A DNA stretch of 64,000 nucleotides, taken from positions 62,001 through 126,000 of the forward strand of contig NZ_JAPSHY010000003.1 in the NCBI RefSeq assembly GCF_031179285.1, in the 5' to 3' direction. The notes below the pieces were generated by a model. That model was given only the letters and a program-made list of their open reading frames with translations, was not told the DNA's origin and did not search any database. Positions 8,496 through 17,522 of the stretch are shown in pieces. Origin of the DNA: Microbacterium sp. GTDB taxonomy: Bacteria > Actinomycetota > Actinomycetes > Actinomycetales > Microbacteriaceae. The position numbers were made by a program, and so were the translations under genes. How positions within the stretch are numbered: position 1 is the first letter of the stretch; each line of letters begins with the position of its first letter.

Positions 8496-9069
8496 CTTCC
8501 ACTCCTTCATCTCTCGGCGTTCTCGGTGCGGGATGCGCTCCCGCGATCAGTCGATAGGGCCGGCCTTGCTCAGAGTCGAAAGCCTCGACCGTGCGGCGCA
8601 CCGCGTCGCTCAGCGCGTCGGCGAAGCGCGACAGATCGCCGGGCTCGGCGAAGCGCACCTCCGCCTCGATCGTGAAGGTCAAGAGCCGCTTTCCCGCCGT
8701 CTCCGCCTCGGCATGCATCCGCGCGACGTCACGGACGGTGCCCGCTGCGACCCCCACCAGATGTTCGGCTGCGTAGTGGTCCTGGATGTCGTCGAACGCA
8801 CCGCCGAGCACCGCCGGGTCGACGACCAGCGACGCATGGGTCGCGCGGAAGACCCGTTCGGTGAAGCCTCGGCGCTGCCGCTCTTCGAGCAGCTCGACGA
8901 GTCCGGACCGCTCGAGTTGCTTGAGGTGATAGTTCACCCGCTGCCGGGGCAATGAGAGCTCCTCGGCCAAGCGGCTCGCCGAGGAGGGTTCGCGCAGCAG
9001 CGCGAGCAGCCGGAGACGGAGGGGTGACAGTGCTGATCGCACCTGCTCGGGCGTTTCCAGGAACCTCAT
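8488..9069 (-). CDS. ArsR-type helix-turn-helix transcriptional regulator
   Basis: Regulator of 193 residues. A winged helix covers about residues 5-70 (SPLRLRLLALLREPSSASRL, then RQRVNYHLKQLERSGLVEL) and a C-terminal alpha/beta region about 80-190 is of unknown role. No cysteine cluster for metal sensing is present, so it is not a metal ArsR. The ATG at 9069 is preferred over one 36 bases upstream because GAGGAT, a -10-like hexamer, lies 6 bases before it and TTGACA lies 18 bases further up. It leads a two-gene operon with the SRPBCC protein and probably represses itself through the inverted repeat at 9085-9106. Confidence 0.82.
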   Translation of the reverse strand: MRFLETPEQVRSALSPLRLRLLALLREPSSASRLAEELSLPRQRVNYHLKQLERSGLVELLEERQRRGFTERVFRATHASLVVDPAVLGGAFDDIQDHYAAEHLVGVAAGTVRDVARMHAEAETAGKRLLTFTIEAEVRFAEPGDLSRFADALSDAVRRTVEAFDSEQGRPYRLIAGAHPAPRTPRDEGVEDV

Positions 9070-9075
9070 GCTCCG

Positions 9076-9106
9076 ATCCTCACAATTGACAGTTCTATTT
9101 GTCAAT
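9076..9106 (-). promoter_or_regulatory. Promoter and operator of the ArsR/SRPBCC operon
   Basis: On the minus strand TTGACA (9100-9105) and GAGGAT (9076-9081) are 18 bases apart and the ATG follows 6 bases later. The inverted repeat ATTGACA-N8-TGTCAAT (9085-9106) has two perfect 7-base arms and covers the -35 box. This is the position expected for an autorepressor. Confidence 0.6.
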
Positions 9107-9143
9107 AGTCAGCGGACAAGCGGTGGTGGGAGAGAATGGCAGG

Positions 9144-9986
9144 ATGACAGTCACCCTGCTCGGCGCTTCCGAGATCCGCCGCCTCGCCGCCGAGCTCGAC
9201 GTCACCCCCACGAAGAAGCTCGGCCAGAACTTCGTCGTCGATGCCAACACGGTGCGCAAGATCGTGCAGGCGGCCCGTGTGCAGCCGGGCGAGCGGGTCG
9301 TCGAGGTGGGCCCAGGGCTCGGCTCCCTCACGCTGGCGATCCTCGAAGCGGGCGCCGCCGTCACCGCGGTCGAGATCGATCACCGCCTCGCGGCACGCCT
9401 GGAGCAGACCGCGCTCGAGCACGGAGTCGACCCGGAGATGCTCACCGTCGTCGATGCCGATGCCCTTCGCATCACCGAACTGCCGGGGGACCCCGCCGTG
9501 CTCGTGGCTAATCTTCCCTACAACGTCTCGGTGCCGGTCCTCCTGCACTTCCTCGAGAATTTCAGCTATCTGCGGCGGGGCGTGGTGATGGTGCAGGCGG
9601 AGGTCGCCGAGCGCATCGCGGCGAAACCGGGGTCGAAGATCTACGGCGCGCCGAGCGTGAAGGCTGCCTGGTACGGCGACTGGCGACTCGCCGGCACCGT
9701 GTCGCGTCAGGTCTTCTGGCCGGTCCCCAACGTCGACAGCCTGCTGGTCGCGTTCGACAGGGCTCTCGAGCCGCGCGGCACGGAGGAGGAGCGCAGGCGG
9801 ACGTTCAGCATCGTCGACGCCGCGTTCAACCAGCGCCGGAAGATGCTTCGCCAGGCGCTGTCCGGCCTGTTCGGCAGCTCCGCCGCCGCCTCGGAGATCC
9901 TCATCGCGGCCGGTGTCGCCCCGACGGCGCGCGGAGAGGACCTCACCGTCGATGACTACCAGCGCATCGCGCAGCATGCGAAGTGA
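9144..9986 (+). CDS. rsmA: 16S rRNA (adenine(1518)-N6/adenine(1519)-N6)-dimethyltransferase
   Basis: KsgA/RsmA family enzyme of 280 residues that dimethylates two adenines in helix 45 of 16S rRNA. The KLGQNF motif (residues 25-30), SAM motif VEVGPGLGSLT (53-63), the NLPYN catalytic motif (123-127) and FWPVPNVDS are all intact. The start at 9144 lies 6 bases after GAGAAT and shows no clear Shine-Dalgarno, so it is probably leaderless. In actinobacteria rsmA is normally close to ispE, as here, with an aldo/keto reductase between them. Confidence 0.95.
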   Translation: MTVTLLGASEIRRLAAELDVTPTKKLGQNFVVDANTVRKIVQAARVQPGERVVEVGPGLGSLTLAILEAGAAVTAVEIDHRLAARLEQTALEHGVDPEMLTVVDADALRITELPGDPAVLVANLPYNVSVPVLLHFLENFSYLRRGVVMVQAEVAERIAAKPGSKIYGAPSVKAAWYGDWRLAGTVSRQVFWPVPNVDSLLVAFDRALEPRGTEEERRRTFSIVDAAFNQRRKMLRQALSGLFGSSAAASEILIAAGVAPTARGEDLTVDDYQRIAQHAK

Positions 9987-10008
9987 CGGACGGGGCTAAT
10001 CTGGCACG

Positions 10009-11076
10009 GTGACAGAGTCTTCCCGCTTCCGCACCGACGTCCCCGAACTGCACCGCCCGTATGCCGCCGCCGCGGGCCGGTACAGCGAGTTCGAATACCG
10101 GCAGGTCGGCTCGTCCGGCCTCTACCTGCCGCCGATCTCGCTCGGCCTGTGGTGGAACTTCGGAGACAACATCCCGCTCGACAACCAGCGCGCATTGCTG
10201 CGCCACGCGTTCGATCGCGGAATCACGCACTTCGATCTGGCCAACAACTACGGTCCGCCGTACGGCTCGGCGGAGAAGAACTTCGGTCGCATCTTCGCCG
10301 AGGACCTGCGTCCGTACCGGGATGAGCTCATCATCTCTTCCAAGGCGGGCTGGGACATGTGGCCGGGCCCGTACGGCGACCTCGGCAGCCGCAAGTACAT
10401 CCTCGCCAGCGCTGAGCAGTCGCTGACCAGGATGGGCCTGGACTACGTCGACATCTTCTACTCGCACCGCGTCGACCCGGTCACCCCCGTCGAGGAGACG
10501 GTGACGGCGCTGGACACTCTGGTGCGGCAGGGCAAAGCGCTCTACGTCGGTATCTCCTCGTACAGTGCAGAGCGCACCGAGGCCGCCGTCGCCGTGGCGC
10601 GCGAGCTCGGAACGCCTCTCGTGATCCATCAGCCGGCGTACTCGGTGCTCAATCGGTGGATCGAGGAAGGGCTCACCGACACGCTCGAGCAGCACGGGAT
10701 GGGGGCGATCGCGTTCACCCCGCTCGCGCAGGGGCTGCTCACGGACAAATATCTGGGCGACGGAACGGCCGAGCGGGCGCAGCAGCGCGGCTCTCTGCCG
10801 GAGGGCCGGCTCAGCGACGCCGCCCTGAAGACGATCAGAGCCTTGAATGACGTCGCCCGTGAACGTGGTCAGTCCCTCGCCCAGCTGGCGCTGCAGTGGA
10901 CGCTGCGCAATCCGGTCGTCGCCTCCGCGCTCATCGGTGCCTCACGTCCCTCTCAGCTCGACGAGAACATCGCAGCCGTCACCGGCCCCGCGTTCGATTC
11001 GGCCGAACTCGCCCGAATCGACGAGCTTTCGGAGGGCATCGATGTCAACCTGTGGGCGACGTCGTCGGAGTTGTGA
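10009..11076 (+). CDS. Aldo/keto reductase, YghZ-like (L-glyceraldehyde 3-phosphate reductase type)
   Basis: NADPH-dependent reductase of 355 residues with an (alpha/beta)8 barrel. The catalytic tetrad is visible: Asp and Tyr in FDLANNYG, Lys in ISSKAG and His in FYSHRVDP. The signature GLYLPPISLGLWWNFGD and the loop GPYGDLGSRKYI place it with E. coli YghZ/Gpr and potassium-channel beta-subunit-like AKRs. The nucleotide-binding end is SALIGASRPSQLDENI. The GTG start lies 6 bases after TAATCT (9997-10002), so the mRNA is probably leaderless. Its position between rsmA and ispE does not suggest a specific pathway. Confidence 0.88.
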   Translation: MTESSRFRTDVPELHRPYAAAAGRYSEFEYRQVGSSGLYLPPISLGLWWNFGDNIPLDNQRALLRHAFDRGITHFDLANNYGPPYGSAEKNFGRIFAEDLRPYRDELIISSKAGWDMWPGPYGDLGSRKYILASAEQSLTRMGLDYVDIFYSHRVDPVTPVEETVTALDTLVRQGKALYVGISSYSAERTEAAVAVARELGTPLVIHQPAYSVLNRWIEEGLTDTLEQHGMGAIAFTPLAQGLLTDKYLGDGTAERAQQRGSLPEGRLSDAALKTIRALNDVARERGQSLAQLALQWTLRNPVVASALIGASRPSQLDENIAAVTGPAFDSAELARIDELSEGIDVNLWATSSEL

Positions 11077-11111
11077 GCGTCGTGCCATGAGAGTCGGGAG
11101 TTGAACGGGAT

Positions 11112-12044
11112 ATGAGCTTCGCCGCAACCGCCGAGGCCGTGCACGTCCGAGCACCGGGCAAGATCAACGTCTACCTCGGGGTCGGCGATCGTCACGAGGA
11201 CGGCTATCACGCCCTGGCGACGGTGTTTCAGGCGGTGTCGCTCTACGAGGACGTGATCGCGCGCCACGCGGACGAGTTCACGCTGACGGTGTCGGGGGTC
11301 GACGACACTGCGGCCGTGCCGCTGGATGATCGCAATCTGGCGATGCGCGCCGCCAAACTCCTCGCTTCCGCGACCGATCACCGCGGCGGCGTGGCCCTCG
11401 AGATCCGCAAGAGCGTGCCGGTCGCCGGTGGCATGGGGGGAGGATCGGCGGACGCCGCGGCTGCCCTCGTCGCCTGCGACGCCCTGTGGGGCACCGGGCT
11501 GTCATCGGCACGCCTGCACGAACTCGCCGCGCGGCTCGGGGCCGATGTGCCGTTCGCGCTGCACGGTGGGACCGCGGTCGGCACCGGCCGCGGCGACCAA
11601 CTGAACCCGGCACTGGCGCGGGGACGGTTCGACTGGGTGCTGGTGACGAGCGATCGAGGGCTCTCGACCCCGGCGGTCTACCAGCGCCTCGACGCCCTCC
11701 GCGCCGAGGAGGGGGCGCTGGCCGACGATCCGCCGCTGTCGCTCGATGTGCCCATCCCTGTGCTGCAGGCTCTGCGCTCGGGAGACCCGGTGCTGCTCGC
11801 AGCGGCACTGCACAACGACCTGCAACCAGCGGCGCTGCACGAGCGTCCTGATGTCGCAGACGCGATAGAAGAGGGCATCCGTGCCGGTGCGCTCGGTGGC
11901 ATCGTCTCGGGGTCCGGTCCGACGGTGGCGCTGCTGTGCGACGGACCGGAGAGCGCACAGGATGTGCAATCCACCCTGCGGCTCTCAGGCAGCGATCCGC
12001 TGCATGTACACGGCGCCGTGCCCGGCGCGCGCATCATCCCCTGA
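11112..12044 (+). CDS. ispE: 4-diphosphocytidyl-2-C-methyl-D-erythritol kinase
   Basis: GHMP kinase of 310 residues. It phosphorylates CDP-methylerythritol in the non-mevalonate isoprenoid pathway. The catalytic Lys is in APGKINVYL (Lys17). The ATP-binding glycine loop is PVAGGMGGGSADAAA, followed by LGADVPFAL and the C-terminal GSGPTVALL motif. The ATG lies 35 bases after the aldo/keto reductase stop. A short GC hairpin follows at 12060-12075. Confidence 0.95.
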   Translation: MSFAATAEAVHVRAPGKINVYLGVGDRHEDGYHALATVFQAVSLYEDVIARHADEFTLTVSGVDDTAAVPLDDRNLAMRAAKLLASATDHRGGVALEIRKSVPVAGGMGGGSADAAAALVACDALWGTGLSSARLHELAARLGADVPFALHGGTAVGTGRGDQLNPALARGRFDWVLVTSDRGLSTPAVYQRLDALRAEEGALADDPPLSLDVPIPVLQALRSGDPVLLAAALHNDLQPAALHERPDVADAIEEGIRAGALGGIVSGSGPTVALLCDGPESAQDVQSTLRLSGSDPLHVHGAVPGARIIP

Positions 12045-12059
12045 ATTCCGTGTGAGCCG

Positions 12060-12075
12060 CGGGCCGGGGGGCCCG
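12060..12075 (+). terminator. Short GC hairpin after ispE
   Basis: CGGGCC and GGCCCG pair perfectly around a GGGG loop, 15 bases after the ispE stop. There is no T-run, so it is at best a weak terminator or pause site. Confidence 0.3.
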
Positions 12076-12100
12076 GGATGCGCTGGCGTGCGCCGACCGA

Positions 12101-12132
12101 CATAATGAAGTATCCGATGTGACCGTGCACAT
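12101..12132 (+). promoter_or_regulatory. Promoter and LacI-type operator of the lacI-family gene
   Basis: CATAAT (12101-12106) is a good -10 element. Just downstream, ATGTGACCGTGCACAT (12117-12132) is an imperfect palindrome with the central CG usual for LacI operators. It matches the operator before the transporter genes at 13221 in 14 of 16 positions and ends 14 bases before the regulator's start codon, so autoregulation is likely. Confidence 0.6.
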
Positions 12133-12146
12133 GCAAGGAGGCTGCG

Positions 12147-13160
12147 ATGTCGACGGCCTCAGAGCGCGCCCGCATGCCGAGCATCCGTGATGTCGCCCGG
12201 CTCGCCGGTGTGTCGCACCAGACCGTCTCGCGTGTCCTGAACGACCATCCCAGCATCCGCCCCGAGACCAAAGCGAAGGTTCTCGACGCGATATCGGTGC
12301 TCGACTATCGCCCGAACCTCGCCGCGCGGGCGCTGGTCACGAGCAGGACCAACACCCTCGGCATCCTCTCCGCGACCATCGGCGAGTTCGGTCCGACGTC
12401 GTCGATCGCGAGCATCGAGGATGCGGCGCGCGAGGAGGGCTACTCGGTGTCGACCCTCAACCTCGCGGCGACCACTCCGGAGGCCATCGGCAACGCGGTA
12501 CGGCAACTGGCACGTGAACAGGTCGACGGGATCGTCGTGCTCGCACCCCAGGTGCGGGTCTTCCATGTCCTTCGCGGCATGGCGGTGGAGATGCCCTTCG
12601 TGACCCTGCAGACGGCGTCGGGGTCAGACGGTGTGAGCCTGTCTGCCGACCAGGTAGCCGGCGCCCGTGCGGCCACAGAGCATCTCATCGGTCTCGGTCA
12701 CAGCGACATCCTGCATCTCGCGGGACCCCAGGATTGGATCGAGGCGGAATCCCGGATGCGGGGATACCTGGACGCGCTCCGAGAAGCCGACCTGCCGACC
12801 TTCCCGCCGATTCGCGGTGACTGGACCGCCGACTTCGGGTATTTCGCGGGTCAGGAGCTGTCGCGTCGCAGGGATTTCACGGCCATCTTCGCCGCGAACG
12901 ACCTGATGGCGATCGGGTTGATGCACGGCTTCCGTGACGCGGAGGTGCGCGTGCCTCAGGACGTCAGCGTGGTCGGGTTCGATGACATTCCCGTCGCGGC
13001 ACATGTCACGCCGACGCTGACCACCGTTCACCAGGACTTCCCCGAACTCGGCAGGCGTGCGGTGCGGATCCTGCTCGCGCAGATCCGCGGCGAACAGACG
13101 CCGGCGTCCGGACAGTTGCAGCCCACCCTGCGCATGCGCGAATCAGCCACATCACGGTAG
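12147..13160 (+). CDS. LacI family transcriptional regulator of the adjacent sugar importer
   Basis: Repressor of 337 residues. The N-terminal LacI helix-turn-helix (about residues 11-35; RDVARLAGVSHQTVSRVLN) is followed by the hinge helix (PNLAARALVTSRTNTLG) and a periplasmic-binding-protein-like effector domain to the end (FAANDLMAIGLMHGFRDAEV, VVGFDDIPVAAH). The start is fixed by AAGGAGG five bases before the ATG. Matching palindromes lie upstream of this gene and upstream of the transporter, so it should repress both until a sugar binds. The inducer is presumably the transported monosaccharide, which the sequence does not identify. Confidence 0.92.
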   Translation: MSTASERARMPSIRDVARLAGVSHQTVSRVLNDHPSIRPETKAKVLDAISVLDYRPNLAARALVTSRTNTLGILSATIGEFGPTSSIASIEDAAREEGYSVSTLNLAATTPEAIGNAVRQLAREQVDGIVVLAPQVRVFHVLRGMAVEMPFVTLQTASGSDGVSLSADQVAGARAATEHLIGLGHSDILHLAGPQDWIEAESRMRGYLDALREADLPTFPPIRGDWTADFGYFAGQELSRRRDFTAIFAANDLMAIGLMHGFRDAEVRVPQDVSVVGFDDIPVAAHVTPTLTTVHQDFPELGRRAVRILLAQIRGEQTPASGQLQPTLRMRESATSR

Positions 13161-13183
13161 CGAAACGAAATTCGCGCCAGGAC

Positions 13184-13236
13184 TTGACAGCATCTCGTCA
13201 GAAGTAGACGATGTAATCCAATGTGAACGGTCACAT
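13184..13236 (+). promoter_or_regulatory. Promoter and LacI-type operator of the sugar importer operon
   Basis: TTGACA (13184-13189) is a consensus -35; GACGAT (13207-13212) at 17 bases is the best -10 candidate. ATGTGAACGGTCACAT (13221-13236) is a nearly perfect palindrome (ATGTGA and TCACAT arms, central CG) lying over the expected transcription start, where a bound LacI protein would block initiation. The 4-base gap between TGTGA and TCACA argues against a CRP site, which needs 6. Confidence 0.65.
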
Positions 13237-13267
13237 CGAAGGTGACCGCCCGTCGCAAGGAAGTTAC

Positions 13268-14836
13268 GTGAGCACCACAGCAACGATGCCTGCCGTATCA
13301 GGCCCGATCCTGGAGATGCGTGGCATCACCAAGGAATTCCCGGGTGTGAAGGCGCTCGCCGACGTCTCGATCACCGTCAAGGCCGGCGAGATCCACGCCA
13401 TCTGCGGCGAGAACGGCGCCGGCAAGTCGACCCTCATGAAGGTGCTCTCGGGGGTGTACCCGTACGGCAGCTACGAGGGCGACATCCTGCTCTACGGCGA
13501 GGTGCAGCGCTTCAAGGACATCGTCGCCAGCGAGCAGGCGGGCATCGCCATCATCCACCAGGAACTCGCGCTGATCCCCGAGCTCTCGGTCACCGAGAAC
13601 ATCTTCCTGGGCAACGAGATCCGCCGCTTCGGCCGGATCGACTGGCAGGGTCAGAGGCAGCGGGCCACGGAGCTGCTGGCACGTGTCGGACTCAACGAAG
13701 ACCCGGACGTCGCGATCAAGCACCTCGGCGTCGGCAAGCAGCAGCTCATCGAGATCGCGAAGGCGCTCAACAAGGACGTCCGGCTGCTGATCCTCGACGA
13801 GCCGACCGCCGCCCTCAACGAGAACGACTCCCAGCACCTGCTCGACCTGATCCTGGGTCTCAAGGCCAAGGGCATCGCGTCGATCATCATCAGCCACAAG
13901 CTCAACGAGATCGAGCAGATCGCCGATGAGATCACCATCATCCGCGACGGCCGCACGGTCGAGACGCTCGACATCTCCCGCGGCGAGATCAACGAGGACC
14001 GCATCATCCGCGGCATGGTCGGGCGATCGCTCGAGAGCCGCTACCCGGACCGCACGCCGAACCTGGGCGAGGTGTTCTTCGAGGTCAAGGACTGGTGGGT
14101 GCAGCATCCGACCGTCACCGACCGGATGGTCGTGAAGGGATCGAGCATCAACGTGCGCCGCGGCGAGGTCGTCGGCATCGCCGGCCTCATGGGGGCTGGG
14201 CGCACCGAGCTCGCGATGAGCATCTTCGGCCGCTCCTACGGCACGTTCCTTTCGGGCACGATCGTCAAGGACGGCAAGGAGATCGTGATGCCCGACGTGG
14301 CCTCGGCGATCAAGCACGGGCTCGCTTACGTCAGCGAAGACCGCAAGAGCCTGGGGCTCAACCTGCTGGACACGATCAAGCGTTCCGTCGTCTCGGCGAA
14401 GCTGTCCAAGATCGCGCACAACGGCGTCGTCGACGACCGCGAAGAGTTCGCCGTCGCGGATCGATACCGCAAGGCGCTTCGCATCAAGACCCCGACGGTC
14501 GAAGAGGGGGTGTCGAAGCTGTCCGGCGGCAACCAGCAGAAGGTGGTGCTCGCCAAGTGGATGTTCACCGACCCCGACCTGCTGATCCTCGATGAGCCGA
14601 CGCGCGGGATCGACGTGGGCGCCAAGTACGAGATCTACACGATCATCAACGAGCTCGCAGCATCCGGCAAGGGCGTCATCGTCATCTCGAGCGAACTGCC
14701 CGAGCTGTTGGGGATCTCCGACCGCATCTACACCGTCTTCGAGGGACGCGTCACCGACTGCATCCCCTCCGATCAGGCCACACCGGAGGCGCTCATGCGC
14801 AGCATGACCTCCACGAACCAGAAGGCACACGCATGA
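13268..14836 (+). CDS. mmsA: Multiple-monosaccharide ABC transporter, two-domain ATP-binding protein (MmsA/GguA/XylG type)
   Basis: Cytoplasmic ATPase of 522 residues with two ABC domains in tandem, as in all CUT2-family sugar importers. Domain 1 has Walker [10 protein letters not shown] and Walker [12 protein letters not shown]. Domain 2 starts near residue 270, has the degenerate P-loop [13 protein letters not shown], signature [14 protein letters not shown] and Walker [15 protein letters not shown]. The GTG at 13268 is preferred over an upstream GTG inside the operator because AAGGAA lies 5 bases before it. The permease ATG overlaps its stop (ATGA). Partners are the next two genes. Close relatives import xylose, glucose, galactose or arabinose. 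Confidence 0.92.
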   Translation: MSTTATMPAVSGPILEMRGITKEFPGVKALADVSITVKAGEIHAICGENGAGKSTLMKVLSGVYPYGSYEGDILLYGEVQRFKDIVASEQAGIAIIHQELALIPELSVTENIFLGNEIRRFGRIDWQGQRQRATELLARVGLNEDPDVAIKHLGVGKQQLIEIAKALNKDVRLLILDEPTAALNENDSQHLLDLILGLKAKGIASIIISHKLNEIEQIADEITIIRDGRTVETLDISRGEINEDRIIRGMVGRSLESRYPDRTPNLGEVFFEVKDWWVQHPTVTDRMVVKGSSINVRRGEVVGIAGLMGAGRTELAMSIFGRSYGTFLSGTIVKDGKEIVMPDVASAIKHGLAYVSEDRKSLGLNLLDTIKRSVVSAKLSKIAHNGVVDDREEFAVADRYRKALRIKTPTVEEGVSKLSGGNQQKVVLAKWMFTDPDLLILDEPTRGIDVGAKYEIYTIINELAASGKGVIVISSELPELLGISDRIYTVFEGRVTDCIPSDQATPEALMRSMTSTNQKAHA

Positions 14837-16203
14837 GCACCGAAACCTCCGTGTCAGACAAGCGCGGCTTCCACTTCAAGGACATTCGCAAGATGTTCGG
14901 CGGCAGCGGCACGTCGACGCTTCGCCAGTTCGGCATCCTCGGAAGCCTCCTGGTCATCATCCTGTTCTTCCAGGTGGCGACGTATCTGCGCAACCCCGAC
15001 GGCGCGACGCTGACCCCCGGCAACCTGATCAACGTCATCAACCAGTACTCGTTCATCCTGATCCTCGCGATCGGCATGGTGATGGTGATCATCATGGGTC
15101 ACATCGACCTGTCGGTCGGTTCGGTGGCCGCGTTCACCGGCATCATCGTCGCGAAGTCCATGACCGAGTGGAACCTGCCCTGGCCGCTCGCGATCCTCCT
15201 CGGCCTCGGAGTCGGGGCGTTGGTCGGGGCGTGGCAGGGATTCTGGGTCGCTTACGTCGGTGTTCCGGCGTTCATCGTCACCCTCGCGGGCATGCTGTTC
15301 TTCCGTGGCGCGCAGCAGTTCATCGGCGACGCGCAGACGATCCCGGTTCCCAAGGGCTTCCAGATCATCGGCACGGGCTACCTTCCCGAGCTCGCCCTGC
15401 CGCTGGCGTTCAACGTGCCGACGATGATCCTCGCGCTGCTGGGAGTCGCCTGGCTGGTCTTCTGGGAGCTGCGTACCCGTCGCATCCAGCGCAAGATGGG
15501 CTCGGACAGCGCGCCCGTCTGGGTGAGCACGCTCAAGGTCGTGCTGCTGTCGGTCGTGGTTCTCGCGGCCGGCTGGATGTTCGCGACCGGTCGCCCCGGG
15601 ACGAGTTTCCCGGTGCCGGGTCTCATCCTGCTGGCGCTGGTCATCATCTACTCCTTCATCACGCGGAACACCGTCTTCGGCCGTCACATCTACGCGGTCG
15701 GCGGCAACCGCCAGGCTTCGCGCCTGTCCGGCGTCAAGGACCGCTGGGTCGACTTCTTCGTGATGATGAACATGTCGGTGATGGCAGCCCTCGCGGGCAT
15801 GATCTTCGTCGCCCGTTCGCAGGCGTCTGGACCCAACGACGGCACCGGCTGGGAGCTCGACGCCATCGCGTCGGTCTTCATCGGCGGCGCGGCGGTCGCC
15901 GGCGGCATCGGAACCGTGATCGGCTCGATCATCGGTGGCCTCGTGATGGCCTTCCTCAACAACGGTCTCGCTCTGCTCGGGCAGGGTGCGGATGTCGTCT
16001 CGATGATCAAGGGCCTCGTGCTGCTGGTCGCCGTCGGCATCGACGTCTGGAACAAGCAGCAGGGCCGCCCGTCGCTCATTGGCTTCCTCACGCGGCGCAG
16101 CGGTCGTCGTCAGGAGCCGGGCACCGACACGTTCGATCCCACTCAGACCTATCCCACCAAGCAGAACTACGAAGCCCCCGCCGTCGAGAAGACGCGCGGA
16201 TAG
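14833..16203 (+). CDS. mmsB: Multiple-monosaccharide ABC transporter, permease (MmsB/GguB/XylH type)
   Basis: Membrane permease of 456 residues of the BPD_transp_2 family with about ten helices. Typical segments are [55 protein letters not shown] and [20 protein letters not shown]. It is longer than rhamnose or ribose permeases of the family, and that extra central region is typical of the XylH/GguB subgroup. A 35-residue polar cytoplasmic tail follows the last helix. It is translationally coupled to the ATPase gene. It forms the channel through which the lipoprotein-delivered sugar passes. Confidence 0.92.
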   Translation: MSTETSVSDKRGFHFKDIRKMFGGSGTSTLRQFGILGSLLVIILFFQVATYLRNPDGATLTPGNLINVINQYSFILILAIGMVMVIIMGHIDLSVGSVAAFTGIIVAKSMTEWNLPWPLAILLGLGVGALVGAWQGFWVAYVGVPAFIVTLAGMLFFRGAQQFIGDAQTIPVPKGFQIIGTGYLPELALPLAFNVPTMILALLGVAWLVFWELRTRRIQRKMGSDSAPVWVSTLKVVLLSVVVLAAGWMFATGRPGTSFPVPGLILLALVIIYSFITRNTVFGRHIYAVGGNRQASRLSGVKDRWVDFFVMMNMSVMAALAGMIFVARSQASGPNDGTGWELDAIASVFIGGAAVAGGIGTVIGSIIGGLVMAFLNNGLALLGQGADVVSMIKGLVLLVAVGIDVWNKQQGRPSLIGFLTRRSGRRQEPGTDTFDPTQTYPTKQNYEAPAVEKTRG

Positions 16204-16265
16204 TAGGCGAACGCCTCGCGCAGCGCACGCGCAGACATCCGCCACACACCACAGAAAGAGATCAC

Positions 16266-17387
16266 ATGAAGAAGATCATCGTCACCGCGACAGCGATCGT
16301 CGCGACGGCAGCCTTCGCCCTCACCGGATGCTCGGCAGAGCGCGGTGGCGGCACCGACACGGGCTCCGGTGAAGAGACCACCGAAGGGTTCGAGGCCGGC
16401 TCCAGCATCGGCGTCGCGCTTCCCGACAAGACCAGTGAGAACTGGGTTCTCGCCGGCAAGCTGTTCGAGGACGGACTTGCCGAGGCGGGCTTCGAGGCCG
16501 ACGTGCAGTACGCGCCGGCCAGCAACACCGTCGCCGAGCAGCAGAACCAGATCCAGGCGATGGTGACCAACGGAGCGAAGGTCATCATCATCGGTGCGAA
16601 GGACGGCAAGCAGCTGGCCACGCAGGTGCAGGCGGCGAAGGATGCCGGCGCCTACGTGATCGCCTACGACCGTCTCATCGAGAACACCGAGGCCGTCGAC
16701 TACTACGTCGCCTTCGACAACTTCAAGGTCGGCCAGCTGCAGGGGCAGGCACTGCTCGACGGGCTTGCCGAGCGCGCAGGCCACGAGGCGCCGTACAACA
16801 TCGAGCTCTTCTCGGGCTCGCCGGATGACGCGAACTCGGCTGTGTTCTTCGACGGTGCGATGGAGGTCCTCCAGCCGGCCATCGACGACGGCACGCTGAA
16901 GGTGGTTTCGGGTCAGACCGAGATCGCTCAGACCGCGACCGAGGGCTGGCTCGCCGAGAACGCGCAGAACCGTATGGACACGCTCCTGACGGGTTCGTAC
17001 AGCGGCGACGCCGTGCTCGACGGTGTGCTGTCGCCGAACGACACGCTCGCTCGCGCCATCATCACCTCGGTGCAGCAGGCCGGGAAGCCGGTTCCGGTCG
17101 TCACCGGACAGGACTCCGAGGTCGAGTCGGTCAAGTCGATCATGGAGGGCGTGCAGTACTCCACGATCAACAAGGACACCGCGCTGCTCGTGGAGCAGGC
17201 CATCAAGATGGTCGGCCAGCTGCAGAAGGGCGAAGAGGTCGACGTCAACGACACCGAGTCCTACGATAACGGCGTCAAGGTCGTCGACTCGTACCTGCTC
17301 GAGCCGCTGATCGTCACCAAGGAGAACGCGGCCGAGGCATACGCCAACGTGCCGAGCCTCCTCGAGATCGTGAACTCGTACCAGTAA
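16266..17387 (+). CDS. chvE: Multiple-monosaccharide ABC transporter, sugar-binding lipoprotein (ChvE type)
   Basis: Surface sugar-binding lipoprotein of 373 residues. A basic start and hydrophobic stretch end in the lipobox ALTGC with the lipidated Cys at residue 22, followed by a Gly/Thr/Glu-rich linker. The Peripla_BP_4 fold begins at about residue 48 (SIGVALPDKTSENWVLAG) and includes YDRLIENTEAVDYYVAFDN, the substrate-loop type seen in ChvE and XylF. AAAGAG lies 5 bases before the ATG. It is the third gene of the operon here, whereas in many relatives it comes first. A strong hairpin follows. ChvE-type proteins bind several aldose sugars, so a single substrate cannot be named. Confidence 0.93.
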   Translation: MKKIIVTATAIVATAAFALTGCSAERGGGTDTGSGEETTEGFEAGSSIGVALPDKTSENWVLAGKLFEDGLAEAGFEADVQYAPASNTVAEQQNQIQAMVTNGAKVIIIGAKDGKQLATQVQAAKDAGAYVIAYDRLIENTEAVDYYVAFDNFKVGQLQGQALLDGLAERAGHEAPYNIELFSGSPDDANSAVFFDGAMEVLQPAIDDGTLKVVSGQTEIAQTATEGWLAENAQNRMDTLLTGSYSGDAVLDGVLSPNDTLARAIITSVQQAGKPVPVVTGQDSEVESVKSIMEGVQYSTINKDTALLVEQAIKMVGQLQKGEEVDVNDTESYDNGVKVVDSYLLEPLIVTKENAAEAYANVPSLLEIVNSYQ

Positions 17388-17408
17388 CCACGTCCGCTGG
17401 GGACGTGC

Positions 17409-17440
17409 GAGCCGTCCGGCCCTTCGGGGTCGGGCGGCTC
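17409..17440 (+). terminator. Terminator of the sugar importer operon
   Basis: Arms of 14 bases (starting GAGCCG, ending CGGCTC) pair at 12 positions around a TTCG tetraloop, 21 bases after the stop of the binding-protein gene. GTTCCGTTTC follows. This is a stable rho-independent-type hairpin. Confidence 0.75.
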
Positions 17441-17522
17441 GTTCCGTTTCATCGTTCCTGCGTGTCCGGTAGCGGCTCTCGAGGCGTCGGGCCCTTCGAG
17501 GTCGTGCGGCTGATTCCGTTTC
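17414..17522. repeat. Imperfect 37-base direct repeat, two copies
   Basis: Bases 17414-17450 and 17486-17522 are direct repeats, identical at 32 of 37 positions, both containing GGCCCTTCG- or GGGCCCTTCG-type sequence and ending in ATTCCGTTTC or GTTCCGTTTC. The first copy includes the core of the terminator hairpin. In the second copy several arm bases are changed, so its hairpin is weaker. Origin unknown; it looks like a duplicated terminator. Confidence 0.6.

Noticed and set aside
9102..9977. A 291-codon frame antisense to rsmA
   Set aside because: Composition is typical of a shadow frame and every rsmA motif is on the other strand.
13221..13236. CRP/cAMP-receptor site
   Set aside because: TGTGA and TCACA are present but separated by 4 bases instead of 6, the centre is CG, and a matching copy lies before the LacI-type gene.
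13298..14830. A 510-codon open frame antisense to the sugar importer ATPase
   Set aside because: It is the GC-rich mirror of the mmsA coding frame. It is rich in Asp, Arg, Val and Leu without any domain, and the plus strand carries all ABC motifs.
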